From assembly GCF_022539665.2 (NCBI RefSeq), contig NC_081332.1, forward strand, positions 5,657,803 through 5,721,802: a DNA stretch of 64,000 bases, given 5' to 3'. This DNA is from Daphnia carinata. Taxonomy: Eukaryota > Arthropoda > Branchiopoda > Diplostraca > Daphniidae. The position numbers and the translations under genes are program-made. Positions 1-13,585 of the stretch are shown here, piece after piece (within the stretch, counting starts at the first letter, position 1; every line of letters starts with the position of its first letter). The notes below the pieces were generated by a model. The model saw nothing but the letters and a program-made list of their open reading frames with translations. It was not told where the DNA came from and did not search any database.

Positions 1-346
1 CTCCTCTTTAGATCGTGCATTCCCCCGAAAATTGTTTTTCCTAAATTTTGAATGCCAATTTATCCTGTTAGTAAAAAAAAAAAAAGAATGGCCCCTTTAT
101 TCCATCAAAACCTTGTGATGTTTAACCACCTATTTTCTTCTGGAGATTGCGATCCCTCTATATCTTGCGTGAAATACAATTTAGTTGATGCGGTGAAAAA
201 AAAAATAGAATAATGCAAATAATTTTATATCGCGCATTTGTTGGAACGCCCAAGAAAAATGTACAACAGGTAAGTGAAACTAACTTTTTAACACATTAAA
301 AGATATAAAAGAAAACACATGAGTTCATTTTTAAAATATTTATAGA
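1..346. other. Non-coding stretch downstream of cotransporter copy A
   Basis: AT-rich sequence with two A-runs near 73 and 197. It presumably contains the 3' UTR of copy A, which is transcribed leftwards. I see no open frame or RNA gene in it. Confidence 0.6.
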
Positions 347-3300
347 TCAAGAATAAAAAGTGAGGACAGATGTGTGGTTGCCACGGACTAGGAGGAAAGG
401 TGGCATGTTGGCTGTCAGCGTTTCCAACCAACTCATGTAAAGTGGGCCGCTAACTGTTCCTTTTTGTGGTACCGGCAGCGTCCTGGTAAGGAAATAAAGT
501 TTAATTACTCAATTTGTTTTTGTTTTATGTTTAACTTTCAAAGCAACAACTTACATGACAATGAGATTTGCCTGAGTGGAATGCTGCAACAGCAACTCCC
601 TCAACCTCATGAAATTGAAGGTTTTGGGCTTCTCAGCTATCAGCTCCGACTCTTTGATGACTGGTGCTGATTGTTGGTAAAGGAAAACATTAAAGCAAGT
701 GAATCCTTTAGACATGCTGAACTTATAACTACCATTGCAATTTTGCATGCTGGACTCGTCATCTTTACGTACGAATTCGTGCGTCAGAGCGTCGAACCAG
801 GCCTTCGTTTGCGTAGAGGGAGTCTCTGTTAAGTCGGGAATCACGACCACATCCGAAACGAGTATGCGGAATTTACTCAACAATAGTCGCATGCTGAACG
901 AAATCAAAGATATTTACAATTTATGTGTCTGACACGTTGTTTTATAGATAACGATCGTACCTTTCTTTCTTGTGGCTTTGCTCCTCATTGACATCTGCCA
1001 GGCAGAAAACGCGTAACTTGGAATCGGCCCAGGTAGAACGTGTTGTCAATATGTGGGGCAATAACATAGATAGTCCACCGTCATCGTAGAGCCACCACAC
1101 ATCGATGGTGCCCCGTTTTTGCCTCATACGGAAACGATAGATGCTGTTTTGCACATCAGGAGACAACTCGTTTCCTTGAGGATCCCTGAGTTTTCACAAC
1201 GTGAATTATAGTGATACTTTGAAATCAACGTAGCAACTCGTTTGTACTTACTTGAACATAACTCGTGTTTTCTTCATATGTTTTTTCTGTGCAGCGGAAA
1301 TGGCATCACCAGACAAAGATATTTCATTAGGCTGTTGGGGTTTCCTATTTTCCACTGACTCGTCTGTTAGCCCAGTGTCTATGCTTCCGCTAATTACTGT
1401 AAAAAGAAAGTTACGAAACCCTGAAGACTGAGTACAGAACATTAAAATAATATTATTACCGAATGGTTTTGAAGAAAGACTGCCGTCAGGTGAATCTGCA
1501 AATGAAGGATTGTCAACGCCTTCGCCATTTGTTTTTTTGCTAGCGGAATTGTTCATGTCGTAGTCCCGAATAATTCCCTCGTAATCGAGTCCTTCTTGAA
1601 CGCGAAGAATGGCCACGGCAACGTGCATTTCCAAAGCCGTACTACCGAAATAAGAAAAACAGCAACGCTTGAGTTTTAGTTAAATTAAACAATCAATAAA
1701 GGCTAGTCAACTAACTTGATGGCGACGAAATAGCTTTCAATCTCTTCGTTGTTGCTAGTACGCCACTCGCTTTGATAGCCAAGCAAAAGGATGTTGGGTC
1801 TCATTTTTCCCACTCCTGTAGCCTGTAACAAGGCTCCTACCCCGTTGGCAAACGATAAATTGTCTACCAGTGAATAAAATGCCTTTGTCTTGTGGGCTCG
1901 AAGCCAGTGCAAGGATTTTTTGATGCGATACGAACGATCCTTATGACTTTGGCGCTCCTAGACAGAATAAAAACATGAACACAATCAGAAACTTGGAAAT
2001 GGCAAAACATAAATACCTTGAGGACATCGCCACACACCATCAATGAATTGTTTTTACAGAGAAGATAGGCAAAGTCGACGAGAGAGGGCCTCATGTTGGG
2101 AAGCCCAGTCATAACAAGAATTTGTGGCGTGTAAGTCTTAGTGTGATCGTCGATATTGCAAAATTGCTGAGCATTAGTAAGTGCCGTTTTGTAAACCTGC
2201 ACCTGTGTCGACGAACCCCAGTTGACGTCTGAAAAAATTAGGCGTTCTCGTGAAACAATGCCACATCAAAGAGAATAATCAGTACAAGTAAATCCATTAC
2301 CTGGTTTACGGTATCTGACTATAAAAAAGAAGGTGAACACTAAGGCACATGTCACGAGAGCTGTTGGCCAACTACACAAGAACATGGCCGCCACAGAGAG
2401 AGCAAAACCTAAGAGGCTCAACCATTTGTTGTAGTATCGAAAGGTAGGACGCCATCCGACAGGTTTGAACAGGTCGACGTGGAAGGTGGATAAATTGACT
2501 AGTCCGTAAGACGCCAAGTAACAGTTGGTAATCAGTGGAGCAATCGTGTTCAGATTGGCTGTAGGAGGTAAGCACACGTTAATATTGCAAAAAAGTTCAG
2601 TCAAACCATTTTGAATAATACCAATGAGAACGCAGATCAAAGCTATGAGAAAGGCAAGTCCATAAGCACGAAGAGGCTCGTTATTTTTACCGTATCCTTT
2701 ACCGAAGACATGCAGGTAAGGAAAAATGCGATCGTTGCATAAAGCCTGAAAGATTTTAGGAGCTGAAACGAAGCAGGCCAAAGCCGAACTGAGGGTTGCA
2801 GCAAAGCAACCGAGGTAATTGAGGGGTCCGAATGCCGATACCAAAGTCATGACTTGGTAACTGTTCTGCAGTCCCCACTCGCAATCCTCGTCAAGGCAAA
2901 GATTCATGTAGTCGCTGACGGTGTCATTTTCGGTGTAGTTTGCCGGGTTTCCGGTAGCGTCACGAAGAACCGTAGCTCCAGCAATGACGGCAAATAAAAT
3001 GTACGAGCTTGATGTCAATATAATGGCAAGTAGAGTTCCTCTAGGAATAGCTTTTGAAGGGTTCTACGTTCATCAGAATTTGAAAAAGAAGGATGTAAAT
3101 ACGTTTTTAGTATACGTGCACTGGGGTTAGTTACCTTCAAATCACCCGAGATGTTTGCACCAGCCAAGATACCAGTAGCAGCAGGAAAAAAAATGGCGAA
3201 AACGGAAAAAAAGTTTTGCTGGAACCCATCAAAAACACGATAGTCGGAATAGAAGTTAGTCGTAATAATCTCAGCTAAAAAATATAAATAATTTAAAATC

Positions 3301-4892
3301 ATTTGAAATCGTTTCAGAAGTCGTCAGAAAATATCTTTACCATTATAACCCACAAAACCTTTGGATACTTCGTCAATCCCGGAAGGCCCTAAAATGCTTC
3401 CGACAATAAAATTGGCCAAGGCGAACATCAAGATCAAGAAAAATAACAATTGGGCCTGCCAGCATAGAAAATCAGAAAAATGAATATCAAACATCACATA
3501 ACAGAAGCTACAATTATCTAAGAATACGCACCTTAGCTTCCCATTCCATTCCGATGCTGACGATCATGCCTAAAACTACAAGCGTGATACACCCGATGAT
3601 CCTGATATCGTTAAGTCCTCCATCAACGATTTGAACTCCCCAATAGTCCTCGAGCATGTCAGAAAGCGCTTCACAGAAGCCAACCGTATGAAGTGCGATA
3701 CCCATTGCGTTGGCTAAAGCGAAGATGATTCCAATTGCTCCTCCAAATTCGGGACCGAGTGAACGAGATATCATGTAGTACGTTCCTCCCCCTTTGATTT
3801 GGCCGTTCGTGCTGATGGCTGACATGGATAAGGTCGTCAAAGAAGTAACTGCTGTGGCCAGAAGAATGATTAGAATAGCTTGTCCTATTCCTGCTTCCCC
3901 GACAACCCAAGACAAGCGAAGAAAGAGCATCACACCCCAGATGTTGAGTAAACATCTGATAAGAACACCCTGAATCCAGCCGAATTTCACACCACCTGCA
4001 ACCTTTTCTGGTCCATGATCCTCTTCCTGAAACAATTATCATACCACGAAACTTCAATTTTAGGACTTTTTTGATAAATATTAAACTAATAAGAAACCTG
4101 GTTACAAAGCAGCACCTTATTGGAGCTTCGTTTAATCAGAAGAGATTAAACATATCGAGTTGTGACAAGGATTTATCTCTTTTACTGTTAGGCGCGTAGA
4201 ACACGAACAACAGTTTATAACAAGAAGATAGCATGTATGCTATTCTTATCGCCAATCTTTTATGGTACTCATCGATGTAAGCTTAGTTAAATCCTCCGAT
4301 AATCAAAGCTGTATCACCAGATATATAGTAACTGATTTTACCTTTGTTTCTAGATGATACTCAACGAACAAAACCCAAACTATTTTGGTGGAAAAACAAT
4401 CTCAGACATTCACTGATATAGACATAGGAATGCCTAGTCTAGCTTGTTGATAATTATGAATAGTTGTTTTCCGTGCTATAGTATTTAATGTTAATTGTCG
4501 CGCGGTTCAGGTACAGGGTGGGACAGAATATAAATTATGTAATTACCTTTAGATCGTAGGGCTCGCCAAAATATAATTCGGTAAGTGTTGCACGGGTCCC
4601 GATTTTCATAAAATGTGGATGATAATTGTCAGCTGAAGGCAATGTTTCACGCTTTAGATGATCTTGCAAGGTCTTAGTGTTCCGGATACTGTTTCGCAAG
4701 TGAGCTTTCTCTTCCAGCTGGGGCACATCGAGGAACATCGAGATTCTAACATGAAACACACGAACGTGTAGTAGTAGTACTTTTTCCCTTACGATAATCA
4801 AACATTTGATATTACCCGTTAGATTGTTGTGGAACGCTTCCTGCGGAGTTTTCAGGTGGTTGCGTTGTTGAACACGAGTCAATGTCGTCCAT
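347..4892 (-). CDS. SLC12 Na-(K)-Cl cotransporter, copy A
   Basis: Electroneutral cation-chloride cotransporter of the plasma membrane, SLC12A1-3 branch. About 15 exons: start ATG at 4890-4892 (exon 4816-4892), second exon 4547-4745 with the phospho-threonine motifs [11 protein letters not shown] and RATLTEL, then the membrane core (about 4026-2290). The core contains [13 protein letters not shown] in TM1, [10 protein letters not shown] in TM3, [18 protein letters not shown] in TM6 and [14 protein letters not shown] in TM8. An extracellular loop carries two N-glycosylation sequons, NYT and NDT. The cytoplasmic C-domain starts at DVNWGSS, includes [13 protein letters not shown], and ends with TSVLTFYS and TGA at 347-349. 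TM1, TM6 and TM8 keep the Na+ and Cl- residues, but the TM3 K+ tyrosine of NKCC1 is His, as in NCC. Exon order and length match the family; no break was seen. Transport stoichiometry is inferred, not known. Confidence 0.93.
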
Positions 4893-4959
4893 TGTAGAGA
4901 AAAAGGATACCTATCCAACTAGCTGCGCTTAGCTAATGTTTTATGTTGTCACACAACGG

Positions 4960-4969
4960 CTTTTATATA
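4960..4969 (-). promoter_or_regulatory. TATA box of copy A
   Basis: On the minus strand the sequence reads TATATAAAAG, about 70 bp upstream of the ATG at 4892. The distance suits a short 5' UTR. No initiator was examined. Confidence 0.6.
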
Positions 4970-7129
4970 AGCTGTGTCTCCAAGCCTTGAATGTTTGATC
5001 AAGCACGTGATTTATGTTGTGGGTATGTATATTCAGATTATCATTTGCGAGCCCTAAAGGTAAATAATCGAATAATTGAGATACGCGAGCACATGATGCA
5101 GGATCGTCAATGTTGAGCTTTGATTCCGATTGGGAAAACTCGATGATAAATCAAATGGAAAAAAACAAAACGCATGAAACCAAAGACCATAAATGCTATA
5201 TCAAATACAAACAGATACAATTTATTTTTTCAGCTGATTTCTTTCATCGCATGTGACTATACACCTCGCATTTGAGTGAGCTGTACCTTGTTTCGTTTAC
5301 TTCGGCTATCGCAAATTAAGTGTCGAAGAGTTCTCAGGTAAGCAACATTGTGTTGTATTATCATCTTTGAACCTTCATAAAGATGCTGTTCATTTAGAGA
5401 TACTGAGTACGATATGTCTTGACCCACTTACCTCGGCCTTGATAGATTGCTTTGTTTTAATAATGAAAAGAGGTCGAATCGATTAAACAGTATCAAATCA
5501 TCGGTTGGTATTTTAACGCCAATTGTTCAAATCTGCATTATGGGTTATTTGGCTAATTTCATGGAGATCCTGCACCGCCATCAAGTGAAAATCTACAATG
5601 AATGAAGGCTCTACCAACTTAGAAATCGAATTCGAGCTCTTTGCCCCCTACAAAAAACATGCGAAATAAGACCAACTCTAAGCCCGATTTTTTAAGCCCG
5701 ACTTTTCCAGAAAAAAATGTATCAAAAAATTATTTTAAATTCAGTAGAATCCAACCTCTTGTAACCAAATTTGAACCCTGGTTCCCAATAAAATATGTTT
5801 TTTTAGCACACATTATTTAGTTTTTGCATAAAACGCAATCAAAGTGGTTCATAGGAGTGGCCGTTTTCAAGTCGAATAACTCAAAAGCTACAAGTGTCAC
5901 ATGAAAACAAAGTTAATATTCGGAATTCTCATTTAATTTTGAATTTAAAAGCTACATCTATATTTTTGAAAAAATAAATATTTCATAGACATAAGCCCGG
6001 CTTTTTAAGCTCGGCCTTGTACGCCCGACTTTTCTATTAAAAAGTTTACTTAAAAATTTACTTTAAATTTCAACTTATTATAATCAAATTTTAATTCTGA
6101 TTCCGAATAAAATATTATTTTTAACGTAAATTATATAGCTTTTTTGGGAGATACTTTCAATTCAAATAACTAAAAAACTATAAGTGTGGCAGAAAAACAA
6201 AGCCAACGTTCAGAATTCTCGTTTAATTTTGAATTTAAGTCATGTATTTTCAAAGCTATATCTATATTTTGAAAAAATAAATATTTCATAGAAATAAGCC
6301 CGACTTTTTAAGCTCGGCCTTGTACGCCCGACAATTCTATAAAAAAATTTACTTAAAAAATTACTTTAAATTTCAGCTTATTACAATCAAATTTTAATTC
6401 TGGTTCCGAATAAAATATTATTTTCAACGTAAATTATATAGTTTTTGCATAAAACGCAATCAGAATGGTTTTTTGGGAGATGTTTAGTATTTTTTATCTT
6501 CTTTGTCTGACTATATTTTCACATGGGTCGTTCAGCCGGTTTCATGTTGTTATCTTTATGTCTCCTACTGAATGCGGATACGCAGTTATTATGATTTCCA
6601 GCTGGCAAAGTTCGTAAAAAACCCCATGTCGTTTACCCCGGTTATCACTGTTTACATTGCAAAGTGTTTTTCCCTTTTCGTTTTCTAACTGGACATAATA
6701 ACAAGGCGATTTGAATCAACAAAAATCTTCGCGTTTACCAAACCATAATTACTTTTAAATCTTTAAATGCAGATTTTTTTTCCACTTCAATTGCGATTAA
6801 CGTGTTTCGAACTTTCACGGGATCTCAAAACACGATTTGGACAAGAGATAAGCCATTGCGGGGTATCACGATGGGGGAAATTTTTATTTCGTAACATGTG
6901 ACCCAGCATTTTTGCACGCGACATGAGGTATACACAAAGCTTTGTTTTCATAACTTTCAAAAAATAACAAACAGGATCTTGGTTAAACCTTTAAAGGCTT
7001 ATCGTTCCCGCAATTGCTTCCCTTACTTCTGATATACCACAACCATCATTAAAATTGGGCTAATTGTGTGGTTGCAAAACGAATACGGTATGAATGTGGC
7101 ATACGACGAATATAAAAAAAAAAATAGGT
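4970..7129. other. Spacer between copies A and B
   Basis: AT-rich intergenic DNA. It holds the promoter-proximal region of copy A, a tandem repeat at 5689-6480 (listed separately), and the presumed 3' UTR of copy B near 7129. No coding sequence could be supported. Confidence 0.6.
5689..6480. repeat. Tandem repeat, unit about 303 bp, about 2.6 copies
   Basis: Units begin near 5689, 5993 and 6295, each at a variant of AAGCCCGACTTTT. Each unit continues through shared blocks such as TTTAATTTTGAATTTAA, GAATAAAATATT and ATAAAACGCAATCA. The last unit is incomplete. The AAGCCCGAC motif recurs in the MITE at 43.49-43.90 kb and near 52.83 kb, which suggests the array grew from a transposable element of that family. 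Confidence 0.85.
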
Positions 7130-10100
7130 TTAAGAATAAAAAGTGAGGACAGATGTTTGGTTGCCCCGGACGAGAAGAAACGGTGGCATGTTGGCCGTCA
7201 ACATTTCTATCCAGCTCATGTAAAGCGGACCGCTAACTCTTCCTTTTGCGATATGGGCAGTGTCCTGTTAAACAATACAATCATACATTTCGTCACCATC
7301 ACTTCTGTATCAAACACAACTTACATTACTACGAGATTTGCGTCAGTTGAGTACTGCAGCAGCAATTCTCTTAGTTTCATGAAGTTAAACGTTTTGGGCT
7401 TTTGGGCAATCAGCTCCGACTCTTTGATCGTTGGCACTAATTGTACAATATAAAAAGACTCATTTAAAAAGCGAGCTCTTGTAAGACATTTTAAAATATT
7501 TATACTCGTGGAATCTGGGATGCTTGAATCATCATCTTTGCGGACAAAATCCCTAGTCAGGGCATCGAACCAGACCTTGGTTTGGGTAGTAGGCAAATCC
7601 GTCAAATCAGGAACGACAATGACATCCGATACGGATATACGGAATTTTCTCAATAGAAGCTCCATGCTGTTTTACCAATAGACAAACATGTGCGATTGTA
7701 TCTCAGATATTGTCAGATTGGTTCGTACCTTTTCCGCTTACTGCTCTGCTCCTCAATGGCATCGGCCAAGCAGAAAACACGCAACTTGGATTTAGCCCAA
7801 TTGGAACGTGTTGTCAAGATGTAGGGTAGTAACATCGATAGGCCACCGTCATCGTAGAGCCACCACACATCGATAGTGCCCCGTTTTTGCTTCATACGAA
7901 AACGACAGATGCTGTGTTGCACTTCAGAAGACAACTCGTTGCCACGGGGATCCCTTAGTTCCAGTAAAAAGTTAGACTTTAATATTCTTCTTAACGAACC
8001 ACTGTAATTGCTTAAAATACTTAAAAACAACACTAGACTTCTTCAAGTGTTTCATCTTCTTAGCAGCAACTGCGCCCTCACCGTTTTGCTTACTTTTCAG
8101 ATAATCATCAGCCGAGGCTGTTGTCACTTCTCCATCGATATTGTTAATATCATCTGCAAACACACGTTTTCTTATGATGGTTGTTATTTAAAAAAAATAA
8201 CATATCTGTTTAAATCGAAATACATACCGAAGGCAGTGAATACTGAGGCAATGTTGACTTCCGGTGAATCATCAAATGCTGGATTGTCGTTTCCTTCCGT
8301 TGTTTGTTTGCCGTTATCAGGGGCCTTGACATCGAAATCCCCAATAATGCCCGTGAAATCGAGTCCTTCTTGTACGCGTAGCACTGCCACACCAATATGC
8401 ATCTCCAAAGCCGTGCTGTAGATTCATTAAAATAAGTTATTGAAATCCCCTTTTCACAAAAATATTAAGAACTGACTTGACGGCTGCACAATAGTCGTCT
8501 ATTTCACTATTTTTACTGGTGCGCCATTCGCTTTGATAGCCGAGCAAGAGGATGTTCGGTTTCAATTTTCCGACTCCAGTAGCTTGTAATAAAGCTCTTA
8601 CTCCGACTGGGAATGAAAAGCTGTCCACCACTGAATAGAAGGCTTTGGTTTTATGAGCACGAAGCCATCGCAATGATTTCTTAGTCCGTTCTGAACGTTG
8701 GCTGTGACTCAGCCGCTCCTAAAGAAGACAGTCTTACGATTATGCAATCTGCTTGCTATAGATGTTATGGAAAAATATAAAACACCTGAACGATGTCACC
8801 GCACACCATAAGCGAACTGTTTTTGCAGAATAGTTTGGCAAAATCGACGAGGGAAGGTCGCATGTTTGGTGGTCCCGTCATGACAAGAATTTGTGGCGTG
8901 TATGTCTTGATGTGTTCGTCGGTGTTGCTGTACTGTTGCACATTGCTTAACGCTGCCTTGTAAATTTGCACCTGTGTCGACGAGCCCCAGTTGACATCTG
9001 GAACATTAAAAGACGCGTTACTTATCAGATCCGCAGACTACATGGCTGAATTCACTAACCTGGTTTCCGATATTTAACTACGAGGAAGAATGTGAAGACT
9101 AACGCGGACGTCACGAGAGCTGTGGGCCAACTGCACAAGAACATGGCAGCTAAGGAGAGAGCAAAACCTAAAAGGCTCAACCATTTGTTGTAGTAGCGAA
9201 AGGTAGGACGCCATCCAACAGGTTTGAACAGGTCGACGTGGAAGGTGGATAAATTGACTAGTCCGTAAGACGCCAAGTAACAGTTGGTAATCAGTGGAGC
9301 GATCGTGTTCAGATCGGCTGTACGAAGCAAGCGCACGTTAGATATTGAAAAATAGTTTAGTCAAAACATTTTGAATAATACCAATGAGAATGCAGGCCAA
9401 AGCGATGAGAAAGGCAAGAGCATAAGCACGAAGAGGCTCGTTATTTTTGCCATATCCTTTACCGAAGACGTGCAGGTAAGGAAAAATGCGATCATTGCAT
9501 AAGGCCTGAAAGATTTTAGGAGCAGAAACGAAGCAGGCCAGAGCCGAACTGAGGGTTGCAGCAAAGCAACCGGCGTAATTGAGCGGGCCGAATGCCGATA
9601 CCAAAGTCATGACTTGGTAACTGTTCTGCAATCCCCACTCGCATTCCTGGCCGAGGCAGACTGCCATGTAATCACTTACTGTTCCATTATCGGTGTAATT
9701 AGCCGGGTCTCCCGTAGCGTCCCGCATAACGGTAACGCCCGCAATAATGGCAAACAAGATGTACGAAAACGATGTGATGACGATGGCCAGCAAAGTGCCG
9801 ATAGGAATAGCTCTCGAAGGATTCTGTGGTTGAGAAAGATGAAGTAAATAACGCATTCTTTTATTCTTAGCTATAGTTACCTTCAAATCACCCGAGATGT
9901 TTGCGCCAGCTAAAATGCCAGTTGCAGCTGGGAAAAAGATTGCGAAAACGGAGAAGAAATTCTGTTGCAATCCGTTTGAGACGCGATAATCGGAATAAAA
10001 ATTAGTCGTCGCTAATTCCACTAAAATAAAGCAAAGCGAGTTAAAGACATTAACCTCTTGTAATATCAAGTACTACGTACGTTCGTAACCGACGAAGCCT

Positions 10101-11949
10101 TTAGCCAACTCGTCGACTGTGGAGGGACCTATGATGCTTCCCACAACAAAATTGGTTAAAGCGACGACTAAAATTCCCATAAATAACAATTGGGCCTGTC
10201 AAAATAAAACAATTTTATAATTAATCAAGCCGGATTAATACGTCAAATAAATTACCTTAGCCTCCCATTCCATTCCAATGCCAACGATGAGGCCCAGAAC
10301 AACAAGGGTAACAGAACCAATGATTCTGATATCATTGAGTCCTCCATCAACAATCTGGATTGCCCAGTACTCTTTGAGCATGTCAGAAAGCGCTTCGCAG
10401 AAACCAACCGTGTGAAGTGCGACGGCCATAGCGTTAGCTAAAGCAAAGATGATGCCAATGGCTGCTCCAAATTCCGGACCAAGGGAACGCGAAATCATGA
10501 AATACGTTCCTCCCCCTTTAATTTGGCCGTTAGTACTGACGGCCGACATGGACAGGGTCGTCATAATCGTGACAGCTGTGGCCAGCAAGACAACTAGAAT
10601 AGCTTCACCGATGCCCGCTTGTCCCACAACCCAAGACAAGCGAAGGAAAAGCATAACACCCCAGATGTTTAGCAAACATCGGACGAGCACACCTTGAACC
10701 CAACCAAATTTCACACCTCCAGCTACCGTCTCCTGTGCCGCCTCTTCATTCTATAATAAATGGCAATAAATTACAATTTCTTATTGGATCTTATTCGGAT
10801 TTCATTGGCTTTGTAAATGCATTTGAATAAAAAAAAACATGACATAAATGTGGTTGTCAATCAACGTGTACGGAGATGACTTCATCGCATTGGATTGCTA
10901 CTAGGCAAATCTGACCAAAAATCTTAGGATTTCCAACGTTGTAAAACAAACAACGGTGTAGACAACAAGGCGTTGTATGTAAATAAGACATGGTAAACAT
11001 CGCGTGATAAAATGATATAGCAGTCCCGATCAAAGGTATATGCACTTGACTTATACCACGTCTGGAAATTCTTTAGTTATTCACAAGGAAAGGTATTTGG
11101 AAGGGAAAATCAAGCGTTCTTTTTTATTTACGCATATTCGTATCCTGTGTAATAAAATGAACCACATTGCGTAATGAAATATTATTTATCACCTGTTTAT
11201 CTGTAAAACTGTATGAAGCAAGGTGCTAAACTGGCGCGTGAAACAATTGAACAACTGGCTTGGACGGATGAAAAAAAAACGTTTTTATATTAAAGATAAT
11301 TATATGCATGATTCTTGCTGCTGTTATAGCCTCGTCACAAAAAAATTTTGCACATTGTATTACCATTGTAACACCTGGCTATTGTTTACTTTTCAATCAT
11401 TCAACATAATCCTCATCTAACATCAACTTTGTGAACAAAAGCTTTCTCTAGGTGATTTACATATACGTGATAGTGGTGTAACAGATAGTTCACAAAACAA
11501 AAGGAAATAGTAATTAGCACTAAAATAAACAAACAAACTCTAAAAAGTCTATAACTTATACCTAGTTCAATAACCTGTTTTTATCTCCTTTATAACAATA
11601 AACGGTATGTAGCACAAGTACCTTTTGATCACAGACGTGTCCAAGATGAAGTTCATCAAGGGTTGCACGCGATCCAATCTTCAAAAAATGGGGATGATAA
11701 TTATCTGAGGAAGGCAATGTTTCGCGATCCAGATGCTCTTGCAAAGTCCTCGTTGTCCTCACACTGTTACGAAGGTGGCTTTTCTCCTCCAGGTTGGCTA
11801 CATCGAGATGTATGGTGATCCTGATGCATTGAAACACGAATTTATTTATTTCAAAACAAACAATGGAAATTAACGGTATGACACCTGCTGGAAGTATTTT
11901 GTCTGCTAGCGGACGGAGTTGCAACGTTGGACGAAGGGTTTTCTTCCAT
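7130..11949 (-). CDS. SLC12 Na-(K)-Cl cotransporter, copy B
   Basis: Paralogue of copy A with the same exon order. The start is ATG at 11947-11949 (first exon 11885-11949, beginning MEENPSSN). The next exon carries [18 protein letters not shown] and [10 protein letters not shown], the conserved regulatory threonine region. The core runs from about 10750 to 9060: [19 protein letters not shown] (TM1), [11 protein letters not shown] (TM3, His instead of the NKCC1 Tyr), [16 protein letters not shown] (TM6), [14 protein letters not shown] (TM8). The C-domain ends at TSVLTFYS with TAA at 7130-7132. Two exons (about 9095-9640) are far more like copy A than the rest of the gene is, which suggests gene conversion. 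Copy B has its own TATA box. The product is presumably a plasma-membrane Na-Cl or Na-K-Cl symporter. Confidence 0.93.
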
Positions 11950-12029
11950 CGCAGTAAAGAACAAACGAGACACAATTGAAAACCGAAGACGTCGTTAATT
12001 AACTGTTGGTTTCGGCCAAGGTATTGCCG

Positions 12030-12037
12030 CCCTTATA
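12030..12037 (-). promoter_or_regulatory. TATA-like box of copy B
   Basis: The minus strand reads TATAAGGG about 80 bp upstream of the ATG at 11949, the same spacing as in copies A and D. Confidence 0.5.
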
Positions 12038-12408
12038 CTGGTCCTGGGTGCTGGATATACATGGAACACAAAGCGAACCGAGGGCGTACAGTTGGGATTA
12101 TCTTTACGGTCATAAAGGTAATAACAAAGATATAGTTTGGAAGAACAGTAAGTCTTTAAGCTTTAATGACACCATCATTTGAACTAGTTCATTTGCCGCG
12201 TGAAACGAAGGCTAAGTCAAATAATTTAGCTTCCTTGCGAAATGGGTGGCATGTTGAAAGGAGCCGTTTATCATAGTGCGTTGAATTATGTGACAAAGAA
12301 ACAATTAGCATTAAAATGGGATTGACCCGGAATTGACATTGATTTTTAAAACTAGCACAAACAATTTTCATCGATCATTACATATCATTAGGTGACTCAA
12401 TGATCTTG

Positions 12409-12966
12409 CTATTCAGAAAATGTATTCAACTTCCGCGTGTTGATTACGAGCTGGAATATGGAACTTGTTGTTTTCAGATACTGGTACTTCAATGCAAACA
12501 CATGTTCACTGATACGAAGAGGATTATTGGTTATCGGAAAAATCTGGCAGACTCTAGCGGTTATCACGACCGCTGCGGACAAGGTGCGCATGAAAGCCAA
12601 CGGACAACCGCCGTGGAAAAATCCCAAATTTGCTATGTGGAACAATGAGCCAGACCCAAGGACTTTCCCAAAGTCTGATTGTTTCATGTCATGTTCATTG
12701 TGCATTCCTCCTCTTGGCAACGATATGTAAATATGGGAACCATTAGCACACATCACGCCCACAACGTCTACGGCAGCACATTCTTGAATATGTCTTGAGT
12801 CCATGACATGGCAAAGAGTGTGGATACTGATAAACCCGTGCTGCATACATACTGTCAATGATATGCAGCGTCCTTTGAACTGTTTGCACTCTTCTTCTTT
12901 AGTCGTCACTTCTGACAGCTCACGTTCAAGTGCGGCAAAAATTATCAGTGGAATCCTGCTGGACAT
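12409..12966 (-). CDS. Possible small gene of unknown function (185-codon frame)
   Basis: An uninterrupted minus-strand frame starting MSSRIPLIIFAALEREL, followed by an acidic stretch and many cysteines (about nine in 185 residues) around CKQFKGRC and CMQHGF. I do not recognise a family. A frame of this length could arise by chance somewhere in 64 kb of six-frame DNA. The plus strand also carries a 97-codon frame over the same bases. It lies between two cotransporter copies, where no related sequence occurs in the other spacers. Expression or conservation would be needed to accept it. Confidence 0.2.
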   Translation of the reverse strand: MSSRIPLIIFAALERELSEVTTKEEECKQFKGRCISLTVCMQHGFISIHTLCHVMDSRHIQECAAVDVVGVMCANGSHIYISLPRGGMHNEHDMKQSDFGKVLGSGSLFHIANLGFFHGGCPLAFMRTLSAAVVITARVCQIFPITNNPLRISEHVFALKYQYLKTTSSIFQLVINTRKLNTFSE

Positions 12967-13585
12967 CCATAAAACCTTTAACCACCAGCTGTTACTTTAC
13001 ACCTCGGGAAATCCGATATCGTCGTGAAAAACAAGTTTGATTGACTGAATTTCCTCTTGATTTGAAAACAGGTTCCATTTGCTTCAGACAGTGCTAAACG
13101 TTTAAGAAAAGCGACCATTTTTCTTATTGTGTCAACACAGTTAGAGAAGGCGGATGTTTTTCTCGACAGTTTTTTACCTGACATTTGTTCGCCATAGTTT
13201 GGGATAGCAGCCGTATTTTTTTTTCAATCATCGCTATTTGTTATGCACAAGTGCACATCACTGTTTGTGCAATCATTTTTTGGCATTCTTACAGCTCCGT
13301 TCGTAACGAGGTATTTTCTTTATCTATGGGATCGTGGAGTTCGCACACGTGGGTGGGACAACCGAGAATGAAAAAACAGGAATTAAAATTTTATTTATGG
13401 GTACTTTACATTAGATGAGAATGATATATGTCCATGATAAATACGAAAATATTTTTAAAAAATAAACGATTCAAGTCCACCGACGTGAAAAGCATTGTAT
13501 CTATACACCAAAATCTATTGTTTTTGGATGGATGAATGGTCATCCAAACATCACTTGTTATAGTCTTCACGAAGATCTATAAAAG

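Larger units (their letters stand above)
11950..13585. other. Spacer between copies B and C
   Basis: Contains the promoter region of copy B and one long minus-strand frame at 12409-12966 (listed separately). A second minus frame at 12978-13184 ends in lysine-rich sequence and could be an upstream exon of it, but no convincing splice pair was found. Confidence 0.5.
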
